Made by a program: the position numbers and the translations under genes. Below, piece after piece: positions 1 through 8,005 of a stretch of 12,184 bases of DNA. Origin of the DNA: Desulfocapsa sp. (GTDB taxonomy: Bacteria > Desulfobacterota > Desulfobulbia > Desulfobulbales > Desulfocapsaceae); the NCBI GenBank assembly GCA_029934915.1, contig JAOZLI010000047.1, forward strand, positions 1-12,184, read 5' to 3'. Every line of letters begins with the position of its first letter. Positions within the stretch are counted from its first letter, which is position 1. The notes under the pieces were generated by a model. The model was not told where the DNA came from. It made no database searches and saw only the letters and a list, made by a program, of their open reading frames with translations.

Positions 1-533
<533 letters not shown>

Positions 534-596
534 TTACGATAACGCAGACTTTACTTAACTACTTACTTGATTACTACTATTCACTTAACTTTTCTT

Positions 597-602
597 GGAG
601 GA
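597..602 (+). promoter_or_regulatory. Shine-Dalgarno site that fixes the yajC start
   Basis: GGAGGA sits 8 nt before the ATG at 611. It is a near-perfect match to the anti-SD sequence. The frame is open further upstream to an ATG at 530 that overlaps the tgt stop, but that start would add 27 residues unlike YajC and has no comparable ribosome binding site. The start at 611 is therefore preferred. Confidence 0.85.
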
Positions 603-610
603 TTTATATC

Positions 611-952
611 ATGACTGGAGTCGCATACGCAGCAGGTGGTGCAGGAGCAGGTGGTGCAGGAGGAATTGCATCATTTATCCCTCTCATTCTTATTTTTGCT
701 GTTTTCTACTTTATGCTTATCAGACCACAGCAAAAGCAGGCAAAACAGAAGCAGGTATTTCTTAATGAATTAAAAAACGGCGACAAGGTCGTTACCTCTG
801 GCGGAATCCACGGAACCATCACCGGAATCACCGACAGCGTTGTTACCCTTGAGATTGCGGACAAAGTACGCATCAAGGTTTCAAGAAGCTCCATTGGCAG
901 CCCTTTGAACAAAGATGGCTCAGCTCCTGTTCCTGCGAAAAAAGGCGGCTGA
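611..952 (+). CDS. yajC: Sec translocon accessory subunit YajC
   Basis: Small inner-membrane protein that associates with SecD-SecF and the SecYEG translocon and assists protein export. The product is 113 residues, the normal family length. Residues 1-18 are short and rich in Ala and Gly. Residues about 19-38 form a single transmembrane helix ending in the hallmark FYFMLIRPQQK. This is followed by a charged linker, then the conserved soluble domain with LKNGDKVVTSGGIHGTITGI and a run of short beta-strands, and a Lys/Gly-rich tail (KKGG). The start at 611 is chosen because of the strong SD at 597-602. It lies downstream of tgt on the same strand, as in many genomes, but a terminator follows at once and secD/secF are not adjacent. 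The N-terminal Ala/Gly stretch is encoded by an exact 15-bp tandem duplication. Confidence 0.95.
   Translation: MTGVAYAAGGAGAGGAGGIASFIPLILIFAVFYFMLIRPQQKQAKQKQVFLNELKNGDKVVTSGGIHGTITGITDSVVTLEIADKVRIKVSRSSIGSPLNKDGSAPVPAKKGG
632..661 (+). repeat. Exact 15-bp tandem duplication inside yajC
   Basis: The 15-bp unit GCAGGTGGTGCAGGA occurs at 632-646 and again, identically, at 647-661. It encodes the pentapeptide AGGAG twice (residues 8-12 and 13-17), just before the transmembrane helix. The duplication keeps frame. It is likely a slippage product in a region tolerant of length change. Confidence 0.9.
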
Positions 953-972
953 GGAATCGGCGGTTGCTGATT

Positions 973-989
973 TTCTACAGGTTGTAGAA
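973..989. other. Small perfect hairpin between yajC and its terminator
   Basis: TTCTACA and TGTAGAA form a 7-bp perfect inverted repeat around a 3-nt loop (GGT). It has no T-tract on the plus strand and lies 10 nt before the terminator stem. It could be an RNA-stabilising hairpin, or part of a tail-to-tail termination region shared with the minus-strand operon whose last gene ends at 1030. No function can be assigned. Confidence 0.4.
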
Positions 990-998
990 CCCGTATCA

Positions 999-1031
999 GG
1001 CAGGATTTCCTATGGAAACCCTGCCTTTTTT
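999..1031 (+). terminator. Rho-independent terminator after yajC
   Basis: The two arms GGCAGGATTTCC (999-1010) and GGAAACCCTGCC (1014-1025) form a 12-position stem with one A-C mismatch and a TAT loop. Six T residues (1026-1031) follow directly. This is a standard intrinsic terminator for transcription coming from tgt-yajC. Its T-tract touches the stop codon (1030-1032) of the convergent minus-strand gene. Read from the minus strand the stem has no following T-run, so it would be a poor terminator in that direction. Confidence 0.85.
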
Positions 1032-4000
1032 ATTGCTTTTTTTCTTCTTTTTCCGGCTGTTCTTCGTCATCGTCTGAGCTGAATAGGGGAGCCACTAAAT
1101 GGGCCGGCAGAGCAAGAGTTCGAAACAGTATCCCAAAGGGCAAGGTTGCCACTTCACGAAACATTGTGTGCTCAACTTCAGGATCCATCAGATCACCTGA
1201 GACCTTCATGGTAATGGAGGGCTGCTTCTCTTCACCAACCAGAATATAACCAACCAGAGGAATTTTACTCATATTCTTTTTGGACTGGGTTGTCAAATTC
1301 AGATCCATCTCAATCTTTTTTTCAGGAAAATCAATCCAGCCAGTTCCGAGAATACTCATCTGGGAAGAATCCACATCAAAAGATTCAAACGCTGCTACTC
1401 CATCCTTTACTTTCATTCCAATCATAGCAGAAGACACATGTAAACCGCTGCTACTGTAACTTGGCAGGCTGAAAGTGATCAGAGCCGGAATAGTATCAAT
1501 GAGCGCCATAACATTATTAAACATGCTAAAATTGCGAAGAACGGTATCTTTCACGTCAAATACTGCAGAGAACTCATCAAAACTTCCCTTTACTGCCACT
1601 GTCATCCTGCCATTTTGCACATACCCATCCCGAACCAAGCCATTCATAAACTTGTCATCCAGATCTTCACCCTGCACAGAAAAAGTATCTCCTTCCATGT
1701 CTACAGTGATGTGACCCTTTTCGTTGCGAATCTCTAGATCTACCTTTTTATTATGTGAATTAAACGATAAATCATCTGCGATTATCCGACTACTAGGAGA
1801 CAGGTAAAGCGATGAATTTGTGGCAATAAAAGTTAATGGAATCGTTTTTTCAGTATTATCTTTTTGGCTTCCGGGAGGCAGACATTCTTTCATAAATTTA
1901 AATATTGCAGGCAGATTATAGGCAATGTCTTCTGAATGAACTTGCAGCGTATCCGTATATTCTACTTTTACTTTTTCATTGATAACTGCCTGCACCCGTC
2001 CCTTACTTACCGTACCGCTTATGGTATACTGCTCAATCGGTTCATTGTTCTCAACAAGAACCGGATACTGCCAGGGAATTTCTGCAGAAAAGCTATAGGA
2101 CCCTTCCTTGCTAGAGCCGATACCTATCCGCCCGGCATCAAGCCTGAGGCGCTGTAAGAGCGATGAACGCTCATGTGCTGCCTGCAAATCAGTGAGTTCT
2201 ACAGACCACTGTTTATTCTCTGCTGTATTGATTTGCAGATCAACCTCCGGTACACGGATATGCATAAACTCTTCACTGGCATCAACCTGTACCGTCAAAA
2301 TAGTATCGGACTTAAAGAAATCAGCCAGCACATCCATTCTGAAATGCGGCTTATTAACGATCGCTTCGCCCTTTGCCAAAGCATAGTTGAAAAAACCACT
2401 CACCATGCCATCAACATAATCGCTTATGATAATTTTATGACTGGAAACAGACACAACATTCTCTTTATATGTTCCCTGTACGGGCGCCAGTGTTACAGGA
2501 ATCGTACCGAGACTCCACTCTGATTCCTGCTGACTTTGCAAATACAACCCATCGTTATAGACAATGGAAAGAGGTAGATCTAAACTTTTCAGCTCTATTC
2601 CCTTCCCACTAAATTTTTGCAGCAAACAGCTTAGGTCTATTTTTTGCTTTTTTAGCACAAAATCGCCCTGAATCTGTGCCTCGGTTTTGATTCCTGCGAC
2701 CTCTGAATTAATTGAGAACTGCGTGCGAGAAAGAGTTCCAGAGTAATCCTCAAAGACAAACGGTGTACTAAACGCTCCTAATCCCAAGGTAAAAGCATCC
2801 AATTTCCAGGAAGACTCACTGGCCGTCAACGTAACCCCATCCGGTCGAATCTGATATTGCAATTTTGGCTGCTTACCTGTGGTTTCCAGACGTAAAGTAG
2901 ATGCTCCCATGGAAAGCTCAAAGGCTTGCAGCAGTATATCGATATCGCCTTTTTTTTGAGCAGTATCAATAAATCCACTCGCGCCAATCCGAAAAACATC
3001 TCCAGAACTCACCGTAATGGAGTCGATGGTCACAAGACTATTTTGCAACGTCACCACCGCATTTTTTATCTCATATGGATGACCATCAAAGGTAACAACA
3101 CCATCGTCTATCTGAAAACGTCCTTTTGCAGTTACTTCTGTCTTATTCAAATTAATGGCGAGTGTTAAATCAGTATCTGTCTTGCCTTTGGTCTGCACAA
3201 ATGGCAGGGGAATATTATAATATTTCAATAAATTCATAATATCTGTGTTCCCAACTGCACGTGTTTTGATGTAAGCCGTCAGCAGTATATTATCAACGTC
3301 ATTAAAATTGATATCCAACCAGGAATCACCACCATCCTGACCATAAAATGTGGGATTATGGGGAAAGATAGCAAGAACACCTTTTTTGAATTCAACATCG
3401 GTATATTCCGACTTGATCGCTTCAAGACCGGGAGCAAAGGTATATTCACAACCATGAACCCGAACCTCTGCGTAAGCGCTTTCGAGGAGATGCAGGGGAT
3501 TATTCCAGGGAAAATCACCGCGTAATGCTTTCAGTTCGTAGCGACTGCCCGTGAGATACTCGGTGATCCAGCGCTGGATATTATGACTTAAGCCAAACAG
3601 ATCCACAAAGGGAGTAATCGTAGTGACAGGAGCAGTTTGCTTTCCCTGAAAAGAGAGACCATCAGGATTGGCTTTGATCGTTAAACTCACTGGCAAACCG
3701 GCCATATTAACAGCAAGATCTCCCTGGCCGGCCCTTTTCCCAATATCAATCTGAAAACTGCCGGATGCCTGCGATGTAAAAGATTCGCTCCTCAGATCCT
3801 CAAGCGTAATAAGCAATGCATTGTTATCCTCCACCCGTATCGAAGCCTCTAACTCAACAACGGGTGAGGTCAGGGTCAGGCTGCACCGGGAAGATTCGTA
3901 CAGAAGAGTGGCATGTACATCATTAATCGTCACCTGCTGCACAGAAAGCCTGGTAAAAAGACGATCCAGCCATTGAACCACGGGAACGATTTTATCAACC

Positions 4001-4224
4001 GCACTCAGATCCAGTTTTTGTTTAGCAGATTTATTTTCTGGGAGTGCTATATCCAGAGCCCCTATTTCAAGCACCAGTTTACGTTGCCACTGCAAAGAAA
4101 TATCAACAAGTGCTGCGGGCCCTATCTTTAATTCATTGAGGTGGATGCCTTGCTTCAAATACACACCACCTGCCATAAGGAGCAGGGAAAACAAAAGAAG
4201 AGATATCAGTAAAAAACGTTTCAT
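1030..4224 (-). CDS. AsmA/YhdP-like envelope protein, inner-membrane anchored
   Basis: Large protein of 1064 residues. Residues 3-23 form one uncleaved hydrophobic segment after MKR (signal anchor), and the rest is a long, mostly beta-strand periplasmic body without further clear membrane spans. The C-terminal part, from about residue 830, matches the AsmA-like C-terminal region: DNFS-like stretch VLRNFSMFNNVMALIDTIP, then ILGTGWIDF, IPLVGYILVGEEKQPSI (about 987-1004) and VSGDLMDPEV. It ends with a hydrophobic stretch (about 1022-1044) and an acidic then lysine-rich tail. Known relatives (YhdP, TamB, YdbH, AsmA) span or contact the periplasm, and several move phospholipids to the outer membrane. 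That role is inferred here. I prefer ATG at 4224, preceded by GAG at 7 nt; a TTG at 4236 overlapping the upstream stop (TTGA) would add four residues. It is the last gene of the operon, 8 nt after the hydrolase. The exact subfamily is uncertain. Confidence 0.83.
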   Translation of the reverse strand: MKRFLLISLLLFSLLLMAGGVYLKQGIHLNELKIGPAALVDISLQWQRKLVLEIGALDIALPENKSAKQKLDLSAVDKIVPVVQWLDRLFTRLSVQQVTINDVHATLLYESSRCSLTLTSPVVELEASIRVEDNNALLITLEDLRSESFTSQASGSFQIDIGKRAGQGDLAVNMAGLPVSLTIKANPDGLSFQGKQTAPVTTITPFVDLFGLSHNIQRWITEYLTGSRYELKALRGDFPWNNPLHLLESAYAEVRVHGCEYTFAPGLEAIKSEYTDVEFKKGVLAIFPHNPTFYGQDGGDSWLDINFNDVDNILLTAYIKTRAVGNTDIMNLLKYYNIPLPFVQTKGKTDTDLTLAINLNKTEVTAKGRFQIDDGVVTFDGHPYEIKNAVVTLQNSLVTIDSITVSSGDVFRIGASGFIDTAQKKGDIDILLQAFELSMGASTLRLETTGKQPKLQYQIRPDGVTLTASESSWKLDAFTLGLGAFSTPFVFEDYSGTLSRTQFSINSEVAGIKTEAQIQGDFVLKKQKIDLSCLLQKFSGKGIELKSLDLPLSIVYNDGLYLQSQQESEWSLGTIPVTLAPVQGTYKENVVSVSSHKIIISDYVDGMVSGFFNYALAKGEAIVNKPHFRMDVLADFFKSDTILTVQVDASEEFMHIRVPEVDLQINTAENKQWSVELTDLQAAHERSSLLQRLRLDAGRIGIGSSKEGSYSFSAEIPWQYPVLVENNEPIEQYTISGTVSKGRVQAVINEKVKVEYTDTLQVHSEDIAYNLPAIFKFMKECLPPGSQKDNTEKTIPLTFIATNSSLYLSPSSRIIADDLSFNSHNKKVDLEIRNEKGHITVDMEGDTFSVQGEDLDDKFMNGLVRDGYVQNGRMTVAVKGSFDEFSAVFDVKDTVLRNFSMFNNVMALIDTIPALITFSLPSYSSSGLHVSSAMIGMKVKDGVAAFESFDVDSSQMSILGTGWIDFPEKKIEMDLNLTTQSKKNMSKIPLVGYILVGEEKQPSITMKVSGDLMDPEVEHTMFREVATLPFGILFRTLALPAHLVAPLFSSDDDEEQPEKEEKKQ

Positions 4225-4232
4225 AGCCAAAC

Positions 4233-5069
4233 TCAATTATCACTTGGGAAAGAAAACCAATCGACTCCCGATACGGGAGCTAATGCTTTCTTCTGATGCT
4301 TAAATGTACCATTTTCCAGGAAGTGGAGGGTCTCGTCCTGCACATATTCCGCATCCATGATAAAGGGATGGGTTTCATCGACAACCAGGAAATCTGTCAT
4401 GCCCTCCAGCCTGGCACTCTCCACCGAAACCTTGCCGTCATCAAGCCCCGGAATAATAGCTGAAAGCCAGTAATCAATAAAAAAGTAACGATTACCAGTG
4501 ATAATGCCCACCGGATAATCCACGGGCCCAAGTTGATTGGGATACGACGCACTATCTGTGCCGAGTTGCTGCCCAGCCGGGCCATTGAGCCACTGATACA
4601 ACCACCAATCCTTAAACCTGTCTGTAACCTCACTCCCATGATTAGGCGGGCTGAGCATAACCACCCTGCCCATATTCTCTGTTTTTTCCGTTTTAAAATG
4701 AGCGCGAAGGATGATACCACCAAGAGAATGGCTGACAAAATGGATGGCGGCGGGATTAAACTGCCCACACTGTTGTAAGGCGTCAGGGAAATGTCCTGTG
4801 ACTATCTCGTCAATGGATTTTTGGGTGGAAGGATAGCCAAGGCTCACGGTATGGTAGCCTGCAGCAGTAAGCCTTTCCTGCATGTTATCCATGGAATGAA
4901 GCGTCCGGCCCATGCCGTGGACAAGCACCACACACTCGTCACGTACAGTACCACGTGTGGGCTTTTGAATGGAAATACCGGTTTTACTGCAACCGGTAAA
5001 ACCTGCCAAAGTAAAGAACAGCAGGGCCAACACTCCCAGACGAAATAGAATATTTTTTTTCTTTGCCAC
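4233..5069 (-). CDS. Lipoprotein alpha/beta-hydrolase (lipase/esterase-like)
   Basis: Predicted serine hydrolase, 278 residues from GTG at 5069. A KKK-containing n-region and hydrophobic core lead to AGFTGC, giving a probable lipidated Cys27, so the enzyme should be membrane-anchored facing the periplasm or surface. The lipobox is not ideal because Phe is at -3. Oxyanion motif: VLVHGMGR (His51-Gly52). Nucleophile elbow: SHSLGG with Ser115, where the usual first Gly is Ser. PPNHGS at 141-146 is typical of lipase-like members. The acid residue is probably Asp211 in LDDGKVSVESA, and the catalytic His is probably His234 in DETHPF. AGGGAG-like SD (AGGGAG at 5083-5078) is spaced 8 nt from the GTG at 5069; GTG codons at 5078 and 5075 are too close to it. 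Substrate is unknown (lipid ester, acylated peptide or other). It follows the ATPase gene by 12 nt and precedes the AsmA-like gene by 8 nt. Confidence 0.88.
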   Translation of the reverse strand: MAKKKNILFRLGVLALLFFTLAGFTGCSKTGISIQKPTRGTVRDECVVLVHGMGRTLHSMDNMQERLTAAGYHTVSLGYPSTQKSIDEIVTGHFPDALQQCGQFNPAAIHFVSHSLGGIILRAHFKTEKTENMGRVVMLSPPNHGSEVTDRFKDWWLYQWLNGPAGQQLGTDSASYPNQLGPVDYPVGIITGNRYFFIDYWLSAIIPGLDDGKVSVESARLEGMTDFLVVDETHPFIMDAEYVQDETLHFLENGTFKHQKKALAPVSGVDWFSFPSDN

Positions 5070-5081
5070 TTTCACCACTCC

Positions 5082-6098
5082 CTACAGCCTACCTTCTGCG
5101 ACACCATGACAGGCAACAAGTGATCCTGAGGAATCTGAGACTTTTAGAAGTTGCGGGGATTCACGTTTGCAACGCTCGTCCGCATGAATACAGCGGCCAT
5201 GAAAAACACAGCCAGAGGGAAGGTCAATGGGAGTAGGGATTTCACCGGGAAGTTTAATATGGTTCTGTTTTTTTCCATCTACTCGCGGGATAGCCGAAAG
5301 AAGTGCCTGCGTGTAAGGATGACGAGGTGTTTCATAGAGTTCACGGGTAACAGACAACTCACAGAGCGTTCCAAGATACATCACTGCAACCCTGCTGGCC
5401 ACATGGCGTACCACGGAAAGATCATGGGTGATAAAGAGATAGGTAAGACCACGCTCATCCTGTGCATCCATCATCAGATTTAAAATCTGCGCCTGAATGG
5501 AGACATCCAGCGCTGAAACAGGTTCATCCGCCACAATAAATTCTGGATCTATGACGAGGGCCCTGGCAATGGCAATACGCTGCCGCTGCCCTCCTGAAAA
5601 TTCATGGGGGAAACGATCTCGCCAGGCAGGATTCACACCCACCTGTTCCATCACTTCTGCCAGTCGTTCATCCACCTCTTTGCTGCTTATTTTCTTTCTA
5701 TGAAAACGTAAGGGTTCTTCCAGGGTACTACGAACACTTTTCCTGGGATTTAAGGAGGCGTAAGGATCCTGAAAAATCATCTGCATACGCTGACGATAGG
5801 GCAGCATCTGCCTGGCACTGAGGGTATCTATTCGTTCACCTCTATACAGAACCTTTCCGGATGTAGGTGGATAGAGCCCCATCACAGTTCGGGCAAGAGT
5901 GGATTTTCCGCAACCGGATTCTCCCACCACGGCAAGCGTCTCCCCGGATGCGACCTCGAGACTCACCCCGTTTACGGCCTTTACCTCGGTTGTGTGCAGG
6001 GATATTTTACCGGAACGGATCTGCAGTTTTTCAAGAAATCCCCCGGAGATATCAAAATACTTATAGAGGTTCTCAATCTTTACGATGGGGGTGCTCAT
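5082..6098 (-). CDS. DppF/OppF-family peptide/nickel ABC transporter ATPase
   Basis: Cytoplasmic nucleotide-binding subunit of a peptide/opine/nickel-family importer; it pairs with the ATPase encoded upstream. The product is 338 residues, normal for the family. Motifs in order: Walker A GESGCGKS (59-66), Q-loop Gln110 in MIFQDPYASLNP, signature FSGGQRQR (167-174), Walker B FIVADEP (187-193), H-loop His225 in ITHDLSVV. The C-terminal oligopeptide-transporter extension has HPYTQALLSAIP and the four-cysteine set Cys297, Cys303, Cys310 and Cys330. ATG at 6098 is chosen because it forms the 4-nt ATGA overlap with the stop of the preceding gene and has GGAG 8 nt upstream; the frame stays open to an ATG at 6128, but that would add ten non-family residues. 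PYASLNPRKSV is typical of the DppF/OppF rather than the D-type subunit. Substrate cannot be read from the sequence. Confidence 0.95.
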   Translation of the reverse strand: MSTPIVKIENLYKYFDISGGFLEKLQIRSGKISLHTTEVKAVNGVSLEVASGETLAVVGESGCGKSTLARTVMGLYPPTSGKVLYRGERIDTLSARQMLPYRQRMQMIFQDPYASLNPRKSVRSTLEEPLRFHRKKISSKEVDERLAEVMEQVGVNPAWRDRFPHEFSGGQRQRIAIARALVIDPEFIVADEPVSALDVSIQAQILNLMMDAQDERGLTYLFITHDLSVVRHVASRVAVMYLGTLCELSVTRELYETPRHPYTQALLSAIPRVDGKKQNHIKLPGEIPTPIDLPSGCVFHGRCIHADERCKRESPQLLKVSDSSGSLVACHGVAEGRL

Positions 6099-7081
6099 TG
6101 CATCTGCTCCGTACCTGCAAAATGACAACTTACCTTACGCTCATCCATTCCTGCCAAAGACCGTAATTCCGGAACTTCTCTGGTACAGATATCCTGACAG
6201 AACTCACATCGTGGATGAAAAGAACAACCGGGCGCTATCTCTGTAAGATTGGGCATGGATCCTGGAATCTGCTGCAGCCGATTTTCTTCATCGCATTCGC
6301 CATGTCCTGGCAGGGCATTGATCAGGCCTTTGGTATACGGGTGCATGGGACTGGCAACGAGATCAGAAGTTTTGGCAACCTCTATCACTTTGCCCGCATA
6401 CATCACCATCACTCGTTCCGTAACTTCGGCAACCACACCCAGATCATGGGTAATAAGCATAAGTCCCATATCCTGTGTGTTGCAGAGTTCCAGCAGCAAA
6501 TCCATGATCTCTGCCTGAATGGTTACATCCAGCGCGGTGGTGGGCTCATCGGCAATGATAATTGCGGGGTCAGTCAGCAATGCAATGGCGATCACGATGC
6601 GCTGCCGCATCCCTCCTGAAAATTCGTGGGGATATTGTGCAAGCCTTCGTTCAGGTGAAGGGATATGCACAAGCTCAAGTTTTGCTATGGCTATTTTTGC
6701 TGCATCCTTTTTACTGATTTTCCTGTGCGCCCTCAGTGTCTCCACCATCTGTGTTCCGATGGTAAGCACAGGATTTAAGGTCATCATCGGATCCTGAAAA
6801 ATCATGGCTATTCGATTTCCGCGTATGTGCCGCATCTCACGTTCCGACAACCTGTCCAGACGCTTTCCATCAAAAAGAATTGTTCCCTTACTGATTCTGC
6901 CAGGCTTGGAAATCAGATTAATCACCGCAAACCCAGTGACAGATTTCCCCGCCCCGGATTCTCCAACAACCCCCAGGCGTTCACGTTTATCCAGAGTAAA
7001 GGAGACATCATTTAAGGCGACAAGATCCCCATGGCGAAGAGCAAATATAACCTCAAGATTATTCACTTCAAGCAGCGACAT
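6095..7081 (-). CDS. DppD/OppD-family peptide/nickel ABC transporter ATPase
   Basis: The second nucleotide-binding subunit of the importer, 328 residues, essentially the length of E. coli DppD. Walker A GESGAGKS (40-47), Q-loop Gln96 in MIFQDPMMTLNP, signature FSGGMRQR (154-161), Walker B AIIIADEP (173-180), H-loop His212 in ITHDLGVV. PMMTLNP and GGMRQR are typical of D-type subunits. The C-terminal extension has HPYT (247-250) and Cys286, Cys292, Cys299 and Cys319, the four-cysteine pattern that holds a [4Fe-4S] cluster in characterised family members; one additional Cys295 lies inside it. The ATG at 7081 lies 3 nt after the stop of the DppC-like gene, whose last codons provide AAGG as a weak SD. 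The 3' end overlaps the DppF-like start by 4 nt. All ATPase motifs are intact. Confidence 0.95.
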   Translation of the reverse strand: MSLLEVNNLEVIFALRHGDLVALNDVSFTLDKRERLGVVGESGAGKSVTGFAVINLISKPGRISKGTILFDGKRLDRLSEREMRHIRGNRIAMIFQDPMMTLNPVLTIGTQMVETLRAHRKISKKDAAKIAIAKLELVHIPSPERRLAQYPHEFSGGMRQRIVIAIALLTDPAIIIADEPTTALDVTIQAEIMDLLLELCNTQDMGLMLITHDLGVVAEVTERVMVMYAGKVIEVAKTSDLVASPMHPYTKGLINALPGHGECDEENRLQQIPGSMPNLTEIAPGCSFHPRCEFCQDICTREVPELRSLAGMDERKVSCHFAGTEQMQ

Positions 7082-7084
7082 GGA

Positions 7085-8005
7085 TCAACCTTTATAGAGT
7101 TTGGGGTTCAAAACATCACGCAGCCAGTCACCAAGGAGATTGATCACCAGAATAAAGACTATCAGCAACACAGCAGGGAAAAAGGTTATCCACCAGGCAC
7201 CGGAAAAAATATACTCAAAACCTGCATCAATCAACGACCCGATGGACGGCTTGGTCACGGGCATACCAAGCCCCAGAAAAGAAAGAGCCGCCTCACTCAT
7301 CACCGCATTGGCCACCTGCACCGTTGAAATAACAAGCACGGGAGAGAGGGTATTTGGCAGGATATGGGAAAACATAATTCGCCTGGAATCGAGCCCGATA
7401 ACACGCGCCGCCTCAACGTACTCCTTGTTCTTTTCACCAAGCACAGAGGCACGCACGGTACGTGCATATTGCGGCCATTCTGCAATACCGATAATCACAA
7501 TAAGGATGGGGACAGCTAACTGTTCATACCGTCCAACTCCAAAGGCAATCTGGACAATGGCACTCACTATAATTGCCACCATAAGCGTTGAAAAAGAGAG
7601 CTGCACATCGGCAATACGCATGAGCACAGCATCAATCCTGCCACCGAAATATCCAGAAACCAGTCCCACAGCAATACCAATCAATGCCTGCAGGATTACA
7701 GCACCAATGCCAATCATGACCGAGATACGCAAACCGTATAACATGGTGGAGACCAGATCTCTTCCCTGAATATCGGTTCCTAAAAAGAAACGGGAGTCAC
7801 CCTCTTCCGTCCATGAAGGGGGAATCTCTGAATCCATAATATCAATACTTGCAGTATCGTAAGGATTATACGGAGCAAGAAGCGGGGCAAAAAGAGCGGC
7901 AAGCAGCAATATGGCCAGAATAGTAAAACTGACCATGGCAACCTTATCACGCTTAAAACTGTACAGCAGGTAAGATTCCTTAATTTTTTGTCGTCTTGTC
8001 TGCAT
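7085..8005 (-). CDS. DppC/OppC-family ABC transporter permease
   Basis: Inner-membrane permease that forms the substrate channel with the B-type partner. The product is 306 residues. It has the family N-terminal region (SYLLYSFKRDKVAM, then a first membrane helix at about 22-44 and APYNPYD), the motif LGTDIQGRDLVS (75-86), further hydrophobic helices, and the cytoplasmic EAA loop EYVEAARVIGLDSRRIMF (about 195-212) that docks on the ATPase. SFLGLG (242-247) and the C-terminal GDWLRDVLNPK are also hallmarks. The ATG overlaps the stop of the upstream permease by one base (TGATG), a translational coupling arrangement. No residues of the core motifs are missing. Family assignment is firm; the substrate (peptide, nickel, glutathione or other) is not determinable here. 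Confidence 0.95.
   Translation of the reverse strand: MQTRRQKIKESYLLYSFKRDKVAMVSFTILAILLLAALFAPLLAPYNPYDTASIDIMDSEIPPSWTEEGDSRFFLGTDIQGRDLVSTMLYGLRISVMIGIGAVILQALIGIAVGLVSGYFGGRIDAVLMRIADVQLSFSTLMVAIIVSAIVQIAFGVGRYEQLAVPILIVIIGIAEWPQYARTVRASVLGEKNKEYVEAARVIGLDSRRIMFSHILPNTLSPVLVISTVQVANAVMSEAALSFLGLGMPVTKPSIGSLIDAGFEYIFSGAWWITFFPAVLLIVFILVINLLGDWLRDVLNPKLYKG

Noticed and set aside
999..1031. The yajC terminator acting as a bidirectional terminator for the minus-strand operon
   Set aside because: On the minus strand the stem is followed by TGATACGGG with no T-run, so intrinsic termination in that direction is not supported.
6098..6128. Longer DppF-like protein starting at ATG 6128
   Set aside because: It would add MSFCRYGADA, which is the out-of-frame reading of the end of the preceding ATPase gene; the ATGA overlap and GGAG support 6098.
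7101..7769. 222-residue plus-strand frame opposite the DppC-like gene
   Set aside because: It lies wholly antisense to a permease with intact family motifs, is rich in Thr/Ser/Ile/Arg as expected for antisense translation of membrane helices, and shows no domain.
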